DNA of 64,000 nt from Pedobacter sp. Leaf250 (GCF_920984735.1 NZ_CAKLBU010000017.1:1-64000); one strand, 5' to 3'. Shown: positions 26,686 to 36,270, counted from the first letter of the stretch. Notes: generated from the letters alone by a model not told the origin. Numbers and translations: made by a program.

Positions 26686-27581
26686 GTTTGAGTGCGTTTG
26701 TGTAACTTAATATTTGGATGTTCTCAATATACTGAAATTTTATTATTTTAAAATTTTTCTTCGAAAAACTAACTAATACAGGCATTGATCCACACTGCCG
26801 TCCAAGCTTCATTCTGACTCGTCGGGAATTTACTTTTCGATCACATTAGCTAAAAATAAAGTGGAATGACTAACCTCCAAACTGACTTATAGTGTCCTAA
26901 TGTTATTGTCCTTATTTAAGAAAAATTCATCATATAAAATAAAAACTTAACAAAGCCGACCATAAGATGTCAGGCCATAAGATGAAAAGCGAAATATTGG
27001 GCCGGTTCCCCTCAGAATATGTGATCACCAATAGCATTATTCAGCACTAGCGCGCACAAAAGACCGATAAGTTCGACTGAAGTTCTCTCGAGGTATTCCA
27101 ACCCCTGCTTGCCAATATAGCCTGTAAGATTAGTAATCGGAAAAGCCATGTCCTAGTCGGAAACTTTCCTTGACTGATTTAAGTTTAGTTTGGATAGTGA
27201 ATTTTGTTTTAAATTGACTAATTCACCTGATCAGTATTTATTGTATTATTATTGCCGTCAGGATTGCAGTTTAAAATATCATTTCCCATATTTAGTGTTT
27301 TCTAACTATAACTTTAAACGCTGAATTATCACACTCTCCTCTATTCAAAAAATCATTATTTTTCTTAGTGAATTGATTTGCTTCGGGATTTGTTCTATTA
27401 AGGTGTTTCAGCTTAGGTCTTTTTTTTATTACCAAGGCTTAATTGAAGTTGTAATTGCGGTCAAAGTATACCCTTAGTAATTTTATAGTGGTTAGTATCA
27501 GTTTTTTAAATTTATGAATGTCATATCGGAATCCCTATGCCCTATATGGACTAAGGGGATTCCGGTTCTGGTATTTTCTAG
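26686..27581. other. Gene-poor stretch between divergent gene groups
   Basis: This 896-base stretch has no clear gene. Two short minus-strand frames exist: one of 47 codons after an ATG near 27150 (MAFPITNLTGYIGKQGLEYL...) and one of 47 residues at 27291-27435 with a TTG start and a basic composition. Both could be decayed gene ends. The word CTCGTCGGGA at 26818-26827 matches ten bases of the tRNA-Arg end in opposite orientation. Confidence 0.3.
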
Positions 27582-28019
27582 TTAAGGATGAAAATCGACT
27601 GCGTACTGGTCTGGTCCTGTTTGAATAATATCAATTGTTGCTCTTCCGTATAGCTGAAGATCGGCCAGGGTAATCCGATGGGTGGGACTTACGCCAAGCC
27701 TGCTTCTTAAATAGCTGCCTAAAACGTTTTTTTCCGGAGTAGAGGAAATTTGTTTCGGATAGATAACTCCTGTGTTTGAGTCTTCTTGGTTTCCTTCAAA
27801 AAGAACCTGCATGACCCTTCCGTCATCCCAGGTCAGGGTTTTGATTGTCTGATTCGGGGTTTTTGCGGGGAAAAGTCCGGGGTTTGCTCTTATTGTTGCA
27901 ATATGAATGGGAATATAAGCATCCAGGGGGCGGGTGTGGTTTTCGGGGTTTGAGCCCCAGTTCAGGCCACCTGTATTATGTACGGTGCCCTGAACGGTGA
28001 GAAGTGTTATTCTAGCCAT
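27582..28019 (-). CDS. Free-standing B3-like DNA-recognition domain (NgoFVII/BfiI C-terminal type)
   Basis: The 145-residue protein matches the C-terminal half of PLD-family restriction enzymes such as NgoFVII, from memory of the family pattern. NTGGLNWGSNPENHTRPLDAYI is the characteristic opening, then TWDDGRVMQVLFEGNQ, KNVLGSYLRSRLGV and ITLADLQLYGRATIDI, ending YAVDFHP. These B3-like domains bind specific DNA sequences. The nuclease half is missing: there is no HxK motif in this gene or next to it. It is transcribed away from the DGQR-type operon, so the two share a short divergent promoter region. It may be a domesticated DNA-binding module or a regulator. Confidence 0.55.
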   Translation of the reverse strand: MARITLLTVQGTVHNTGGLNWGSNPENHTRPLDAYIPIHIATIRANPGLFPAKTPNQTIKTLTWDDGRVMQVLFEGNQEDSNTGVIYPKQISSTPEKNVLGSYLRSRLGVSPTHRITLADLQLYGRATIDIIQTGPDQYAVDFHP

Positions 28020-28146
28020 AATTTAAATTTATAATATAAAACTAATCATTTGATTGCAGAATCTGAATCTGATTTTTGGAAATTCTGGTTGTTATTCCGG
28101 GCCAAAACTATATATTGCAGTAGTTAATTTTACTAAATTTATCTTA

Positions 28147-29400
28147 ATGATCTCAAAAATACCAATTGAAATTTTAGCCCATAAACTGATCCAGAAAAGA
28201 AACTGGTATCTCTGTAAGGGAAATCTCATGGATTATCTTTCCAACCTAAAAGACGGTTTTTATGAGTTTGCTATACAACGTAAAATTGTTAAAAACCAAT
28301 ATCTGGATTCTTTATATCAGACAATAAAATCCGGTGATCCTATACCCGTACTCACCTTGACTTATCAACAGCGTTCTCTAAATGAGCAATCTGAGAAAAA
28401 TTTTCTGGATATGAAGGATGTAGAAATACTTGATGGCTTGCAACGTACTTTTAGGCTATGGGCATATAAAATACTTGCCGAAAGTTATAATGGGGAGGAT
28501 TCGAGGCAGATCATTCCGTTTGCAAAGGCACTTAAATCATCAAACCCTCTTTTGTTTGAATCAGGAGTAATAAGTTCTTCGGTGATCAAAAATATGATCA
28601 CTACCGGTGAAATTTTAAAAGTTAGGGAAACATTCAGTGCCTTTGACATTTACTTTATTGTCTGGGCCGGTTTGGATGAAAAAGAAGTGGTAAAAAAAAT
28701 GCTCGTGCTCAATGCTGGTCAAAAAGCTGTTTCGCCTACACATCAGTTTGAACTGTTGTTTCTTCATTTCTTTGAAAGTATCAAAAAAAGCAACACATCT
28801 ATTGAGCTTTTTCGTGAGAAAGATGTTATGGCGCTAGAGGTAAAAAATGGACGAAGAAAAACTGGTCAGTTTATGTTTTCTTCTTTTATTGTAGGACTCC
28901 AGTCTTTTGTTGAACAAAAGCCTCTAAGGGTGACTACTGAATCTCCTATAGGTATCGAGAATGAAGATGAGGGATTTGAGTTGCTGTATGACTTGATTTT
29001 TAATCTTGATTATCTAAAAAAGTTTGTTGAGCTTTTGGTAGGCCTGGATAAGGTGATTTATAACAAAGAACGGGAAGCCGGTCTGGAGTGGTTTGTTAAA
29101 GAGACAACACTTTCAGGGGTGCTTGCTGCTGTCGGAAAAACTATTGATTTCAAATCTGTGAATAATGCACTGGAATTGTTCGAGCAGTCAGAGAGTGCAT
29201 TTAATAAATTGGAAAATTCTGTTAAATCCTATGGATTTAACATTGATTCTTACAGAATTGAATTCGCAAATATATCAAGCCGTGCGATCAATTTTGGGAC
29301 CTTTACCAGAAAAACCATCATGCAGTATACGCTTGATCTTTTATCTGACGGAAAGCCAACATGGAAAGAACTTTTTATGAAAACGCAAGGAGGGGTGTAA
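28147..29400 (+). CDS. DGQR/DUF262-related protein, first gene of a defence-like operon
   Basis: The central signature is VEILDGLQRTFRLWAY, the DGQQR-type motif of DUF262/DGQHR (ParB-like) proteins, preceded by PIPVLTLTYQQ. A later block reads VWAGLDEKEVVKKMLVLNAGQKAVSPTHQFELLFL, also typical, where the family reads N-G-xx. DUF262 proteins form the nucleotide-hydrolysing subunit of type IV restriction such as GmrSD, and DGQHR proteins occur in DNA modification islands. I start at the ATG at 28147 because the 31 codons before it look non-coding; the protein then has 417 residues. The next gene starts one base after its stop. Confidence 0.6.
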   Translation: MISKIPIEILAHKLIQKRNWYLCKGNLMDYLSNLKDGFYEFAIQRKIVKNQYLDSLYQTIKSGDPIPVLTLTYQQRSLNEQSEKNFLDMKDVEILDGLQRTFRLWAYKILAESYNGEDSRQIIPFAKALKSSNPLLFESGVISSSVIKNMITTGEILKVRETFSAFDIYFIVWAGLDEKEVVKKMLVLNAGQKAVSPTHQFELLFLHFFESIKKSNTSIELFREKDVMALEVKNGRRKTGQFMFSSFIVGLQSFVEQKPLRVTTESPIGIENEDEGFELLYDLIFNLDYLKKFVELLVGLDKVIYNKEREAGLEWFVKETTLSGVLAAVGKTIDFKSVNNALELFEQSESAFNKLENSVKSYGFNIDSYRIEFANISSRAINFGTFTRKTIMQYTLDLLSDGKPTWKELFMKTQGGV

Positions 29401-29401
29401 T

Positions 29402-30619
29402 ATGACAGGTAAAGAAATGATTTCTGAGGTATTAGTATCACTTCAGCAGTATCTTGCGATTGTTGATGATGATTTTGATAACATGCTGCTTGTCGATGAG
29501 GACCTCGAAACAGCAATCCCCCAATTAAGAACAAATCCAATTCTTCCGGTTTTTGATGAATTTTTATCAAACCTTCTCGCTTTGGTTATTGAGAACCGGG
29601 ATAGCTTCCTTTTTGATAATTTTGCGGTCACAGGGACGATACATATCATAGATTTTAATAATCCCGAGCTATCGAAGAAAAATCGCGGATTCGCATATTC
29701 TGATAATCAGTTTGCTTTTTTTTCCGCAAAATCGCTTTTTGATTCAGGAAGACTCGTTAGTTTTTCTCTGATGGAAAATGGTTTGCTCTGGAAACAAATG
29801 GAGATGTTTTTCGTCCATGATTTTAGTCCAAGACAAGGCAATATTGTAAATTTTTTCGATTGTTTAACTCATCAGGATTCCAGTAAAGGTTTTCTCATCA
29901 AACATATACCTGATGCTTTTAACGCAGAACGTCACTATGCTTATGTTTACCTAAGCTTTCTGAACAGCGCACATTCAGTCAAATTGCCAAGTGTGCTCAA
30001 CTATAGTTCGACTTTATTGAATACAGGATTAACCTTTGCATCAAATGTTGAGTTTGAACAGTACTTTGATATCTATGACGTCTTAAACGAACTTAATCAG
30101 GCACCAGATTTGCTTACGAGGTTTCTGAAGCTTTACCATGTTCTGGAATATTATATGTACAGGCTTTATCTTGTGGATCTGGTAGGCCGAGTAGGTGCCA
30201 ATAAATTTTTTGTACGTGAATTTATTACAAGTGCGGAACGAATGAAGCGTGGTGAAAGGGAAACATTTATTGCTAATTTTTTCAAAATTTTTTCAACAGA
30301 TAGCGCCATAATCCATGGTGCCGTAAATCCATATTGTTCGCCTGTAGTTATATCGTTTCTTTCAGACCATAATTTTTCAAACAGCTTCGTAGGTTCTAAT
30401 GTTAAAAAGGTTGGCGAATTAATTTATGGCTTGCGCTGTGCTATTGTACATAACAAAGAAAGTGAATACCACCTTACGGTTTCCTTTTATGATGATTTTG
30501 TCGACATCATTCCGGTCATTAAGGCCCTGACTGGCATAATGGAAAATTTAATAATTGAAAAAATTAAAACGAATCACAGCCATATTAAGTATCCCCGCCG
30601 TGATATGACTTTATACTAA
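29402..30619 (+). CDS. Unknown protein with a C-terminal HEPN-like RxxxxH motif
   Basis: The 405-residue protein is not one I can name. Its first half is mixed alpha/beta. The second half is helical and holds a segment ELIYGLRCAIVHNKESEYHL with R-x4-H, the pattern of HEPN RNase active sites. It is preceded by FLKLYHVLEYYMYRLYL, as in HEPN proteins that read polar helices around the motif. It starts one base after the DGQR-type gene, so translation is coupled. A role as the RNase or toxin arm of the operon is inference from this motif. Confidence 0.55.
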   Translation: MTGKEMISEVLVSLQQYLAIVDDDFDNMLLVDEDLETAIPQLRTNPILPVFDEFLSNLLALVIENRDSFLFDNFAVTGTIHIIDFNNPELSKKNRGFAYSDNQFAFFSAKSLFDSGRLVSFSLMENGLLWKQMEMFFVHDFSPRQGNIVNFFDCLTHQDSSKGFLIKHIPDAFNAERHYAYVYLSFLNSAHSVKLPSVLNYSSTLLNTGLTFASNVEFEQYFDIYDVLNELNQAPDLLTRFLKLYHVLEYYMYRLYLVDLVGRVGANKFFVREFITSAERMKRGERETFIANFFKIFSTDSAIIHGAVNPYCSPVVISFLSDHNFSNSFVGSNVKKVGELIYGLRCAIVHNKESEYHLTVSFYDDFVDIIPVIKALTGIMENLIIEKIKTNHSHIKYPRRDMTLY

Positions 30620-30714
30620 TGGATTAGTTGTTGTCCAATTTTGGTAATTTGGATAGCATTTTTGAGTAGCTCTATATTGATCTATCAATATGTTTATCAT
30701 TTAAATAGTTTACT

Positions 30715-31914
30715 ATGCCGCAACTGCCTCCGCAGATTTTATTTGATCAGATTTCAGCAGCAATTTCAAAGTATCAGGAGATCGACCGTCTGACCGGCGC
30801 GCAGTTTAATGTCTTCAGGATATTGAAAATGGATTCTTCGGAAGTAAGGATGCATTCAGCACTCATCGGTGACTTACTTAATCCTGGTGGATCGCACGGT
30901 CAGGGAACAGTATTTTTAGATCTTTTTATAAACAGCTGCTCAAAACAGGCGGGTGAGATTGATACTTCCTCTTGCAGGGCACATATCGAATATAATCTCG
31001 GACCCATTGATGGGGAATCGCTTAAAGGTGGGAGAGTGGATATTGTTATCCGCGATGCCAATGACCGGCATATTGTAATTGAAAATAAAATTTTTGCCGG
31101 AGATCAGAAAAACCAGCTGCTGAGGTATTATGGTATGGCTGAGTATGTTGAACTTTTTTATCTTACCCTTGAAGATAAACTTCCTGAGCCTTACAGCTAT
31201 GGCTCGCTGAAAAAAGATGAACACTTTCACTGTATTAGTTACAGAAAACATATCATTCCATGGCTTGAGTTATGTCGGAAAGAAGCTGCTGTCCTGCCCA
31301 TTCTTCGTGAAAGCCTGACTCAGTACATTAATTTAATCAAACATTTAACCAATCAGACCACTAATAAGCAAATGGAACAGGAAATTATTGATATTTTAAA
31401 AGCTAATTTACAGGCTTCTTTTACGATAAGAAATAATCTTGATGCAACGCTTGTTCGTCTGAGTAAGGAATTCTGTAATAAGCTCGATCTGCATTTTGCT
31501 GATACAGAATACATTTTTTCATATAATCTGGATCTCTTTACCAATTACACCGGTATCTGGCTCGCTAAAAAAGAATGGAAGCATGTCAAAATCGGTTTTC
31601 AGTTTCAGGCACTTAGAAGGAACCTGATTTATGGCTTTACATGTCACTACCTGGAGCAAAATATTCCTATTAATATTTCACCCGAGCTGAGAGACGCATT
31701 TGCTATTATGCCAGGAAATACATCAAAGCAGGATGTTTGGTGGCCTTATAAACGTTCTTTCAGCGAAGGACTGGATAACTGGAATAACTTTGAAGCTTGG
31801 CGGGCAATTATGAATGGAGAGATGTTTGCACAGGTAATTCAGAAAGTAGCTGAGCTTGAGCGGTTGGTATCGTCTGCTCGGATGTCGAAATTAATGGTGC
31901 AAGAAGAGAATTAA
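30715..31914 (+). CDS. PD-(D/E)xK nuclease-superfamily protein
   Basis: The N-terminal half matches the PDDEXK_4 family. NVFRILKMDSSEVRMHSALI and DLLNPGGSHGQGTVFLDLF form the opening, followed by GGRVDIVI with D109 and HIVIENKIFAGDQKNQLLRYY with E123-x-K125 and Q130. The C-terminal part folds around WLAKKEWKHVKIGFQFQ and WWPYKRSFS, as in the family. These proteins are found in many defence loci, probably as nucleases. It follows the HEPN-like gene after 95 bases on the same strand and is probably in the same transcript. The 399-residue length is normal. Confidence 0.75.
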   Translation: MPQLPPQILFDQISAAISKYQEIDRLTGAQFNVFRILKMDSSEVRMHSALIGDLLNPGGSHGQGTVFLDLFINSCSKQAGEIDTSSCRAHIEYNLGPIDGESLKGGRVDIVIRDANDRHIVIENKIFAGDQKNQLLRYYGMAEYVELFYLTLEDKLPEPYSYGSLKKDEHFHCISYRKHIIPWLELCRKEAAVLPILRESLTQYINLIKHLTNQTTNKQMEQEIIDILKANLQASFTIRNNLDATLVRLSKEFCNKLDLHFADTEYIFSYNLDLFTNYTGIWLAKKEWKHVKIGFQFQALRRNLIYGFTCHYLEQNIPINISPELRDAFAIMPGNTSKQDVWWPYKRSFSEGLDNWNNFEAWRAIMNGEMFAQVIQKVAELERLVSSARMSKLMVQEEN

Positions 31915-31949
31915 ATAGGTCCTAAATAGAATATTAATCAGATTTCTGT

Positions 31950-32102
31950 ATGTCACAGCTATCATTAAAACAGCTTCAGTCATTCGCCGCTGAATTCAGT
32001 CAAAAGTTTCTTTCGGAAGAAAATAATGCAATAATATTTTTTGGTTCAAGTATTATTGAGTATCCTAAACTGGCTTTGCCTGGAATCTGTTCTCCATTAT
32101 GA
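31950..32102 (+). CDS. Small 50-residue open frame, possibly truncated
   Basis: The frame begins MSQLSLKQLQSFAAEFSQKF and ends in a short apolar tail. It starts 35 bases after the nuclease gene. Its first part looks like a real protein start, and it may be the remaining N-terminus of a gene cut off by insertion of the restriction cassette to its right. No family is recognised. Confidence 0.3.
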   Translation: MSQLSLKQLQSFAAEFSQKFLSEENNAIIFFGSSIIEYPKLALPGICSPL

Positions 32103-32204
32103 TAGTAATTCTCGTTAACATATCGAACTTAGTGAAGCTTGGTTTTTCAAACCTCTTTTTTGCTAAAATTTATCAACGATTCTACGATACTCAGAGAATT
32201 TGTC

Positions 32205-32212
32205 TAATTTTG
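32205..32212 (+). promoter_or_regulatory. Possible -7 promoter box before the controller gene
   Basis: TAATTTTG fits the Bacteroidota -7 consensus TAnnTTTG and ends 19 bases before the start codon of the controller gene. No clear TTTG is seen at the -33 position, so the call is weak. Confidence 0.35.
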
Positions 32213-32231
32213 TCCAAACAGTAAATTCTAA

Positions 32232-32564
32232 ATGAAATTATTTGGTGACCTTCTTAAAGAACTGAGAGTCAGCAGGGATCTACCCCTAAGAAAAGTTGCG
32301 GCATTTCTGGATATCGATACTTCAGTTTTGAGCAAAATTGAAAGGGGTGAGCGTACTGCAGGGCGGGATGTTGTCTTGAAAGTTGCTCAATTTTATGAAA
32401 TCGATTCTTCTGTGTTGCTTACTGACTATCTCGGTGAGCAGGTTGCCAGAGTAATCTTTCAGGAGAATAACTGCGGTGAAATATTGGACAAAGCAAAAGA
32501 GACGGTTGCTCATTTAAAGGACCGTCACTCTGAGCAGGGCTTTTTTAATTTTAATAATGAGTAA
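32232..32564 (+). CDS. XRE-family controller protein of the LlaJI-like system
   Basis: The 110-residue protein is an HTH_3 regulator: GDLLKELRVSRDLPLRKVAA, then FLDIDTSVLSKIERGERTAG and VVLKVAQFYEID make up the five-helix DNA-binding fold (residues 5-60). A short helical tail follows, possibly for dimerisation. Its stop codon overlaps the start of the first methyltransferase by 8 bases. Such controller proteins delay or balance restriction against methylation, so it probably regulates this system. Confidence 0.82.
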   Translation: MKLFGDLLKELRVSRDLPLRKVAAFLDIDTSVLSKIERGERTAGRDVVLKVAQFYEIDSSVLLTDYLGEQVARVIFQENNCGEILDKAKETVAHLKDRHSEQGFFNFNNE

Positions 32565-33627
32565 AAAACTTACGGCAATTGACCTTTTTTCAGGTTGTGG
32601 CGGCTTTTCTTATGGTTTTCAGGATGCAGGTTTTCATGTATTACTGGGGGTAGATAATTCTTCTGTGGCGCTTAAAACTTTTGCTGCGAATCATGATAAT
32701 GCAGATACGCTTGTTTTGGATTTACATCTGGACAGCGCTATTGATGAAATTGTTGATAATGTGAAAGGGGAAAAAGTGGATGTTATTATTGCAGGTCCGC
32801 CTTGTCAGGGTTTTTCACTGACAGGTACACGTGATGAAAATGATAGCCGCAATACTTTGTTTAATTCAGTTTTCCGCCTGGCGGCTAAACTGGATCCCAA
32901 GGCGATTATTATTGAAAACGTACCTGGATTTCTGACCATGTATGGTGGAAAGGCTAGAAAAGAGGTTATCCGATTATGTGAGGAGATGGGTTATACCTGT
33001 AACCCCAAGTTGCTGTTTGCCCCTGATTTCGGTGTTCCTCAGATCCGGAAACGTGTATTTTTTGTTGCTCTGAAAAAGGAGCTTGGCACCTTTGAATTTC
33101 CAGATGCAATGTTTAAGCCTGAAAATTATGTTTCCTGTGAGCAGGCGATCGGGGATTTGCCTGATTTGGAGGACTCTCTTGGAAGTGAATCGATGGGCTA
33201 TGATAAGAAGCCTTTAAGTGATTATCAGAAAAAAATGAGGGGAAAGAATTCTTCTATCGCCAACCATATCGGTACAACCCATACGCCTCATGTTATAAGC
33301 GTGATTTCTTTAGTTCCTGAAGGTGGTAATCATAAAGATTTACCTCCGGGAGTTGGTGACTCCAGAAAATTCAATGAGGCATGGACCAGATACCACAGTA
33401 AAAAGCCTTCCAAAACGATTGATACCGGCCACCGCAATCACTTCCATTATAAATGGAACAGGGTCCCGACAGTAAGGGAGAATGCACGTCTTCAGTCTTT
33501 TCCGGATAATTTTATTTTTCTTGGTAATAAGACCGATCAGAACCGTCAGGTGGGTAATGCGGTTCCGCCGATACTGGGTAAGGTGCTTGCTGAACAGTTA
33601 AAAAAATATATCGCTGATGAAGATTAA
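32557..33627 (+). CDS. DNA cytosine-5 methyltransferase 1 of a LlaJI-like system
   Basis: All core m5C motifs are visible: motif I AIDLFSGCGGFS (residues 7-18), motif IV IIAGPPCQGFS with the nucleophile C83, motif VI IIENVPG, motif VIII QIRKRVFFVA and motif X RQVGNAVPP near the end. The 356-residue length is usual. It overlaps both the controller gene before it (8 bases) and the second methyltransferase after it (11 bases). Two different m5C enzymes are needed when the recognition site is asymmetric, because each modifies one strand. In LlaJI the site is GACGC; the site here cannot be inferred. Confidence 0.93.
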   Translation: MSKKLTAIDLFSGCGGFSYGFQDAGFHVLLGVDNSSVALKTFAANHDNADTLVLDLHLDSAIDEIVDNVKGEKVDVIIAGPPCQGFSLTGTRDENDSRNTLFNSVFRLAAKLDPKAIIIENVPGFLTMYGGKARKEVIRLCEEMGYTCNPKLLFAPDFGVPQIRKRVFFVALKKELGTFEFPDAMFKPENYVSCEQAIGDLPDLEDSLGSESMGYDKKPLSDYQKKMRGKNSSIANHIGTTHTPHVISVISLVPEGGNHKDLPPGVGDSRKFNEAWTRYHSKKPSKTIDTGHRNHFHYKWNRVPTVRENARLQSFPDNFIFLGNKTDQNRQVGNAVPPILGKVLAEQLKKYIADED

Positions 33628-34855
33628 TGTAATCGATTTGTTTGCCGGCTGTGGTGGTCTTACCGATGGATTTATCCAGTCGGGCAGGTATAATACAATT
33701 GCTGGTGTGGAATGGGAATTTCCTATGGTAAAAACTTTGAGAGAGCGTCTGAAATCCAGATGGGGCTATGAAAATGCCGAGCAGAAGGTAGTTCACTTTG
33801 ATATTCAGCGTACTGAGGAATTGCTTAATGGTTTTGATGATCCGAAGTTTGGCAGCAGTGATGGGCTTGTGAGTCTTTGCGGGGAGGATAGAGTGGATAT
33901 GATAGTTGGAGGTCCGCCTTGTCAGGCCTATTCAATGGCGGGAAGGGTGAAGGATAGTAATGGAATGAAGAATGATTACCGTAATTTTCTTTTTGAAAGT
34001 TATGTTAAAATTGTAGAACATTTCCGGCCGCATGCTTTTGTATTCGAAAACGTGGAGGGGATTCTTTCGGCTAAACCTGGTGATATTGCAATTACGGACA
34101 GAATCCGTACAGCATTCAATGATGCCGGTTATGATATCACAGCGGACTTGCGTAAAGATGCGCTGTTTGATACTTCTTTGTTTGGCGTTCCCCAAAAAAG
34201 GAGGCGCGTGATTATTTACGGGGTTAAAAAAAGTGAAACTAGCAGCGATGAAGTGAGTGCTTTTTACAAAATTATGAGGAGCAAAGAAACGGCTCAGCCT
34301 GCTCTTGCGGGCTCAGCCTTTAAAAATCTTCCTGCTATTTTTCCTTTAGAAAATCTTCCCGGAAAGGCTTCTCACAAGGTAGAGAATGGCAAAGAAGACT
34401 TTGTCAGCAATCATTCGCCAAGGGTTCACAATTCCAGGGACATAGCTATTTTCCGACTTCTTGCAAAGGATATTGAGAATGGCGCTTTTGAGTTTACTTC
34501 ATCCCAGGCGCTTATCAGGCTTTATCAGGAATCTACCGGAAAGGCTTCGAAATTCCATAAATATCATGTCATTCGCCGGGACAGGCCTAGTAATACCATT
34601 CCGGCGCATTTATATAAGGATGGTCTGCGTCACATTCATCCCGACCCTGCACAGGCGAGGTCTATCACAGTTCGTGAAGCGGCCAGAATTCAGACTTTTG
34701 ATGACGATTTTGAGTTTTTAGGCTCACAGGGTGATAATTATAAAATGATTGGTAATGCGGTTCCTCCGCTTTTTGCGCGCGTTATCTCTGAAATTACAGC
34801 GTCTTTGTTTGATAAGTATGCTGAGGCAGCTGTTTTACCTGCTGAGGTTCTTTAA
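33617..34855 (+). CDS. DNA cytosine-5 methyltransferase 2 of a LlaJI-like system
   Basis: Motif I is NVIDLFAGCGGLT (residues 4-16), motif IV IVGGPPCQAYS with nucleophile C102, motif VI FVFENVEG, motif VIII QKRRRVIIYG, and motif X YKMIGNAVPP. It differs strongly from its upstream partner, as expected for enzymes reading opposite strands of an asymmetric site. Translation is coupled to the first methyltransferase by an 11-base overlap. At its 3' end it runs into the convergent nuclease gene, overlapping by 4 bases (stop codons interlock), which leaves no room for a terminator between the two arms. Confidence 0.92.
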   Translation: MKINVIDLFAGCGGLTDGFIQSGRYNTIAGVEWEFPMVKTLRERLKSRWGYENAEQKVVHFDIQRTEELLNGFDDPKFGSSDGLVSLCGEDRVDMIVGGPPCQAYSMAGRVKDSNGMKNDYRNFLFESYVKIVEHFRPHAFVFENVEGILSAKPGDIAITDRIRTAFNDAGYDITADLRKDALFDTSLFGVPQKRRRVIIYGVKKSETSSDEVSAFYKIMRSKETAQPALAGSAFKNLPAIFPLENLPGKASHKVENGKEDFVSNHSPRVHNSRDIAIFRLLAKDIENGAFEFTSSQALIRLYQESTGKASKFHKYHVIRRDRPSNTIPAHLYKDGLRHIHPDPAQARSITVREAARIQTFDDDFEFLGSQGDNYKMIGNAVPPLFARVISEITASLFDKYAEAAVLPAEVL

Positions 34856-36270
34856 CTGCCGGTCTGTAAGCTGAGGTATGTCCTGTCCTGGGCGATGATG
34901 TCCCAGAGTTCTTTTTCGCTGAAAGGTCTCGAATTTATGTATCTGGAGAATATGAAATCCGGACTGGCATAAAAATTTATAACTGGTCTTTTAATTGTAT
35001 CGTTGCCGGTATTGATGTCAAACAGGTCGTTGTCCAGTCTTGCGTGCCCCCCTGTGTTGATTTCATTTACCTCCGCTGATGGAAATACCATTGCATTTAG
35101 AATCGTTTCGGGTGTGTAAGGGGTAGATGCCCTGGTCACGGTCGCCTGGTAAAAATATTGTTTAATGAGGTCTGAAAGCTGGGGAAAGGTTTTTTTGTTG
35201 CTGAAATTCAGCAGGTAGTATTTTGCATCCAGCAACAGAAGCATTTTTTCTTCGCCCATACCTATTTCCCTCAGGATGTCTGGTTTCTGGGTATCATTTA
35301 TATTTACTTTCAAATAGGTTGAACTGTTGTGGTCATACCATTCAGGCAGCGGAAAAAGTCTGGCTCTGAGCAGCGGGTTATGTCCGAAACAATACTGCAG
35401 GGCGCTTTCCCACACCTGTTCAAAATCTCGTCGTCCGTAAAGGGTAAAGGCATCTTGTGCGTCTGAATTTTTGAGTTCTATAATTTCAGCTAATGCTTTT
35501 AAGAGCATGATTTCCCGTTCTCTGTAGGTGATGCTTAGTTGTTTTTCTAAAAGATAGAGGAGGTAATCTGGCTCTCCAAGTTCTGATATGAATTCAGCGG
35601 CGTCAGATATATCGCTTATTTCTGTATCCATCAGAAATCCATAACGGCGGCTTGTGTAGTTTACGGCATATTTGTGAATTCTGGTGATGATGCTGCTAGT
35701 GACCGATTCAACACTCAGGTTGTAGGTGTCGAGGTATAGCGGTACGCCGTCAGATAAAATGCTTTCTGCTTCTGCGACCGTATGCGCCCAGTCGGTGTCA
35801 CCACTCCCTTCCAGTTGCAGTCGTCTTGTCTGATAGGACCAGATTCCGTTTTCCTGATAATCCTGAAGTATAAATTCTGCAAGGGTGATTTCACTGGTTT
35901 TTTCTGTTGAAGATTCATTCATGAAATCTGATAAGTCAATTTCAAGGGTTTTGCCACGCTGCTCTTCCTCTTCGCGTTTGAGCAGACGAAACAGTTTCCT
36001 TGATTCTGTTGTGATCAGCGCTGAGCGCTGGTTTTGATCCTCAACTGATGTGATTACGCTATGCGTATATTTAGGCAATACAATGATGAGTTTATCTTCA
36101 TCTGATGCAAATCCCGCATAGTCAAAACTGTAAAGAAGCGTTTCGGCGTTCTGACGGATTAGTCTGCGGTCCCGGAATAAAGGGTACAGCTTTCCCAGTG
36201 CCGCTGAAATTTCTTCCAGGGGGCGGGGCTGCAGAAATTCAAAAAAAACAATCTCCTGGGCTCCCTGCAT
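34852..36270 (-). CDS. LlaJI-like restriction endonuclease subunit (McrC/R2 type)
   Basis: The 472-residue protein follows the McrB-like gene after 4 bases on the same strand and resembles LlaJI-family nuclease subunits. A PD-(D/E)xK site is visible as QKPDILREIG with D331 and MLLLLDAKYYLLNF with D348-x-K350. The N-terminal 200 residues would form the part that contacts the motor ring, as in McrC. In LlaJI-type enzymes the McrB-like motor translocates on DNA with NTP and the McrC-like subunit cuts. The gene converges with, and overlaps, the second methyltransferase gene. Confidence 0.8.
   Translation of the reverse strand: MQGAQEIVFFEFLQPRPLEEISAALGKLYPLFRDRRLIRQNAETLLYSFDYAGFASDEDKLIIVLPKYTHSVITSVEDQNQRSALITTESRKLFRLLKREEEEQRGKTLEIDLSDFMNESSTEKTSEITLAEFILQDYQENGIWSYQTRRLQLEGSGDTDWAHTVAEAESILSDGVPLYLDTYNLSVESVTSSIITRIHKYAVNYTSRRYGFLMDTEISDISDAAEFISELGEPDYLLYLLEKQLSITYREREIMLLKALAEIIELKNSDAQDAFTLYGRRDFEQVWESALQYCFGHNPLLRARLFPLPEWYDHNSSTYLKVNINDTQKPDILREIGMGEEKMLLLLDAKYYLLNFSNKKTFPQLSDLIKQYFYQATVTRASTPYTPETILNAMVFPSAEVNEINTGGHARLDNDLFDINTGNDTIKRPVINFYASPDFIFSRYINSRPFSEKELWDIIAQDRTYLSLQTGS

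Noticed and set aside
26818..26827. CTCGTCGGGA, ten bases of the tRNA-Arg end, as a further attachment site
   Set aside because: It is short, in the opposite orientation and has no recombinase or arm-type repeats nearby; chance is the simpler explanation.
28054..28146. N-terminal extension of the DGQR-type protein
   Set aside because: The 31 codons lie in the short divergent promoter region and look non-coding; the ATG at 28147 begins a protein-like sequence.
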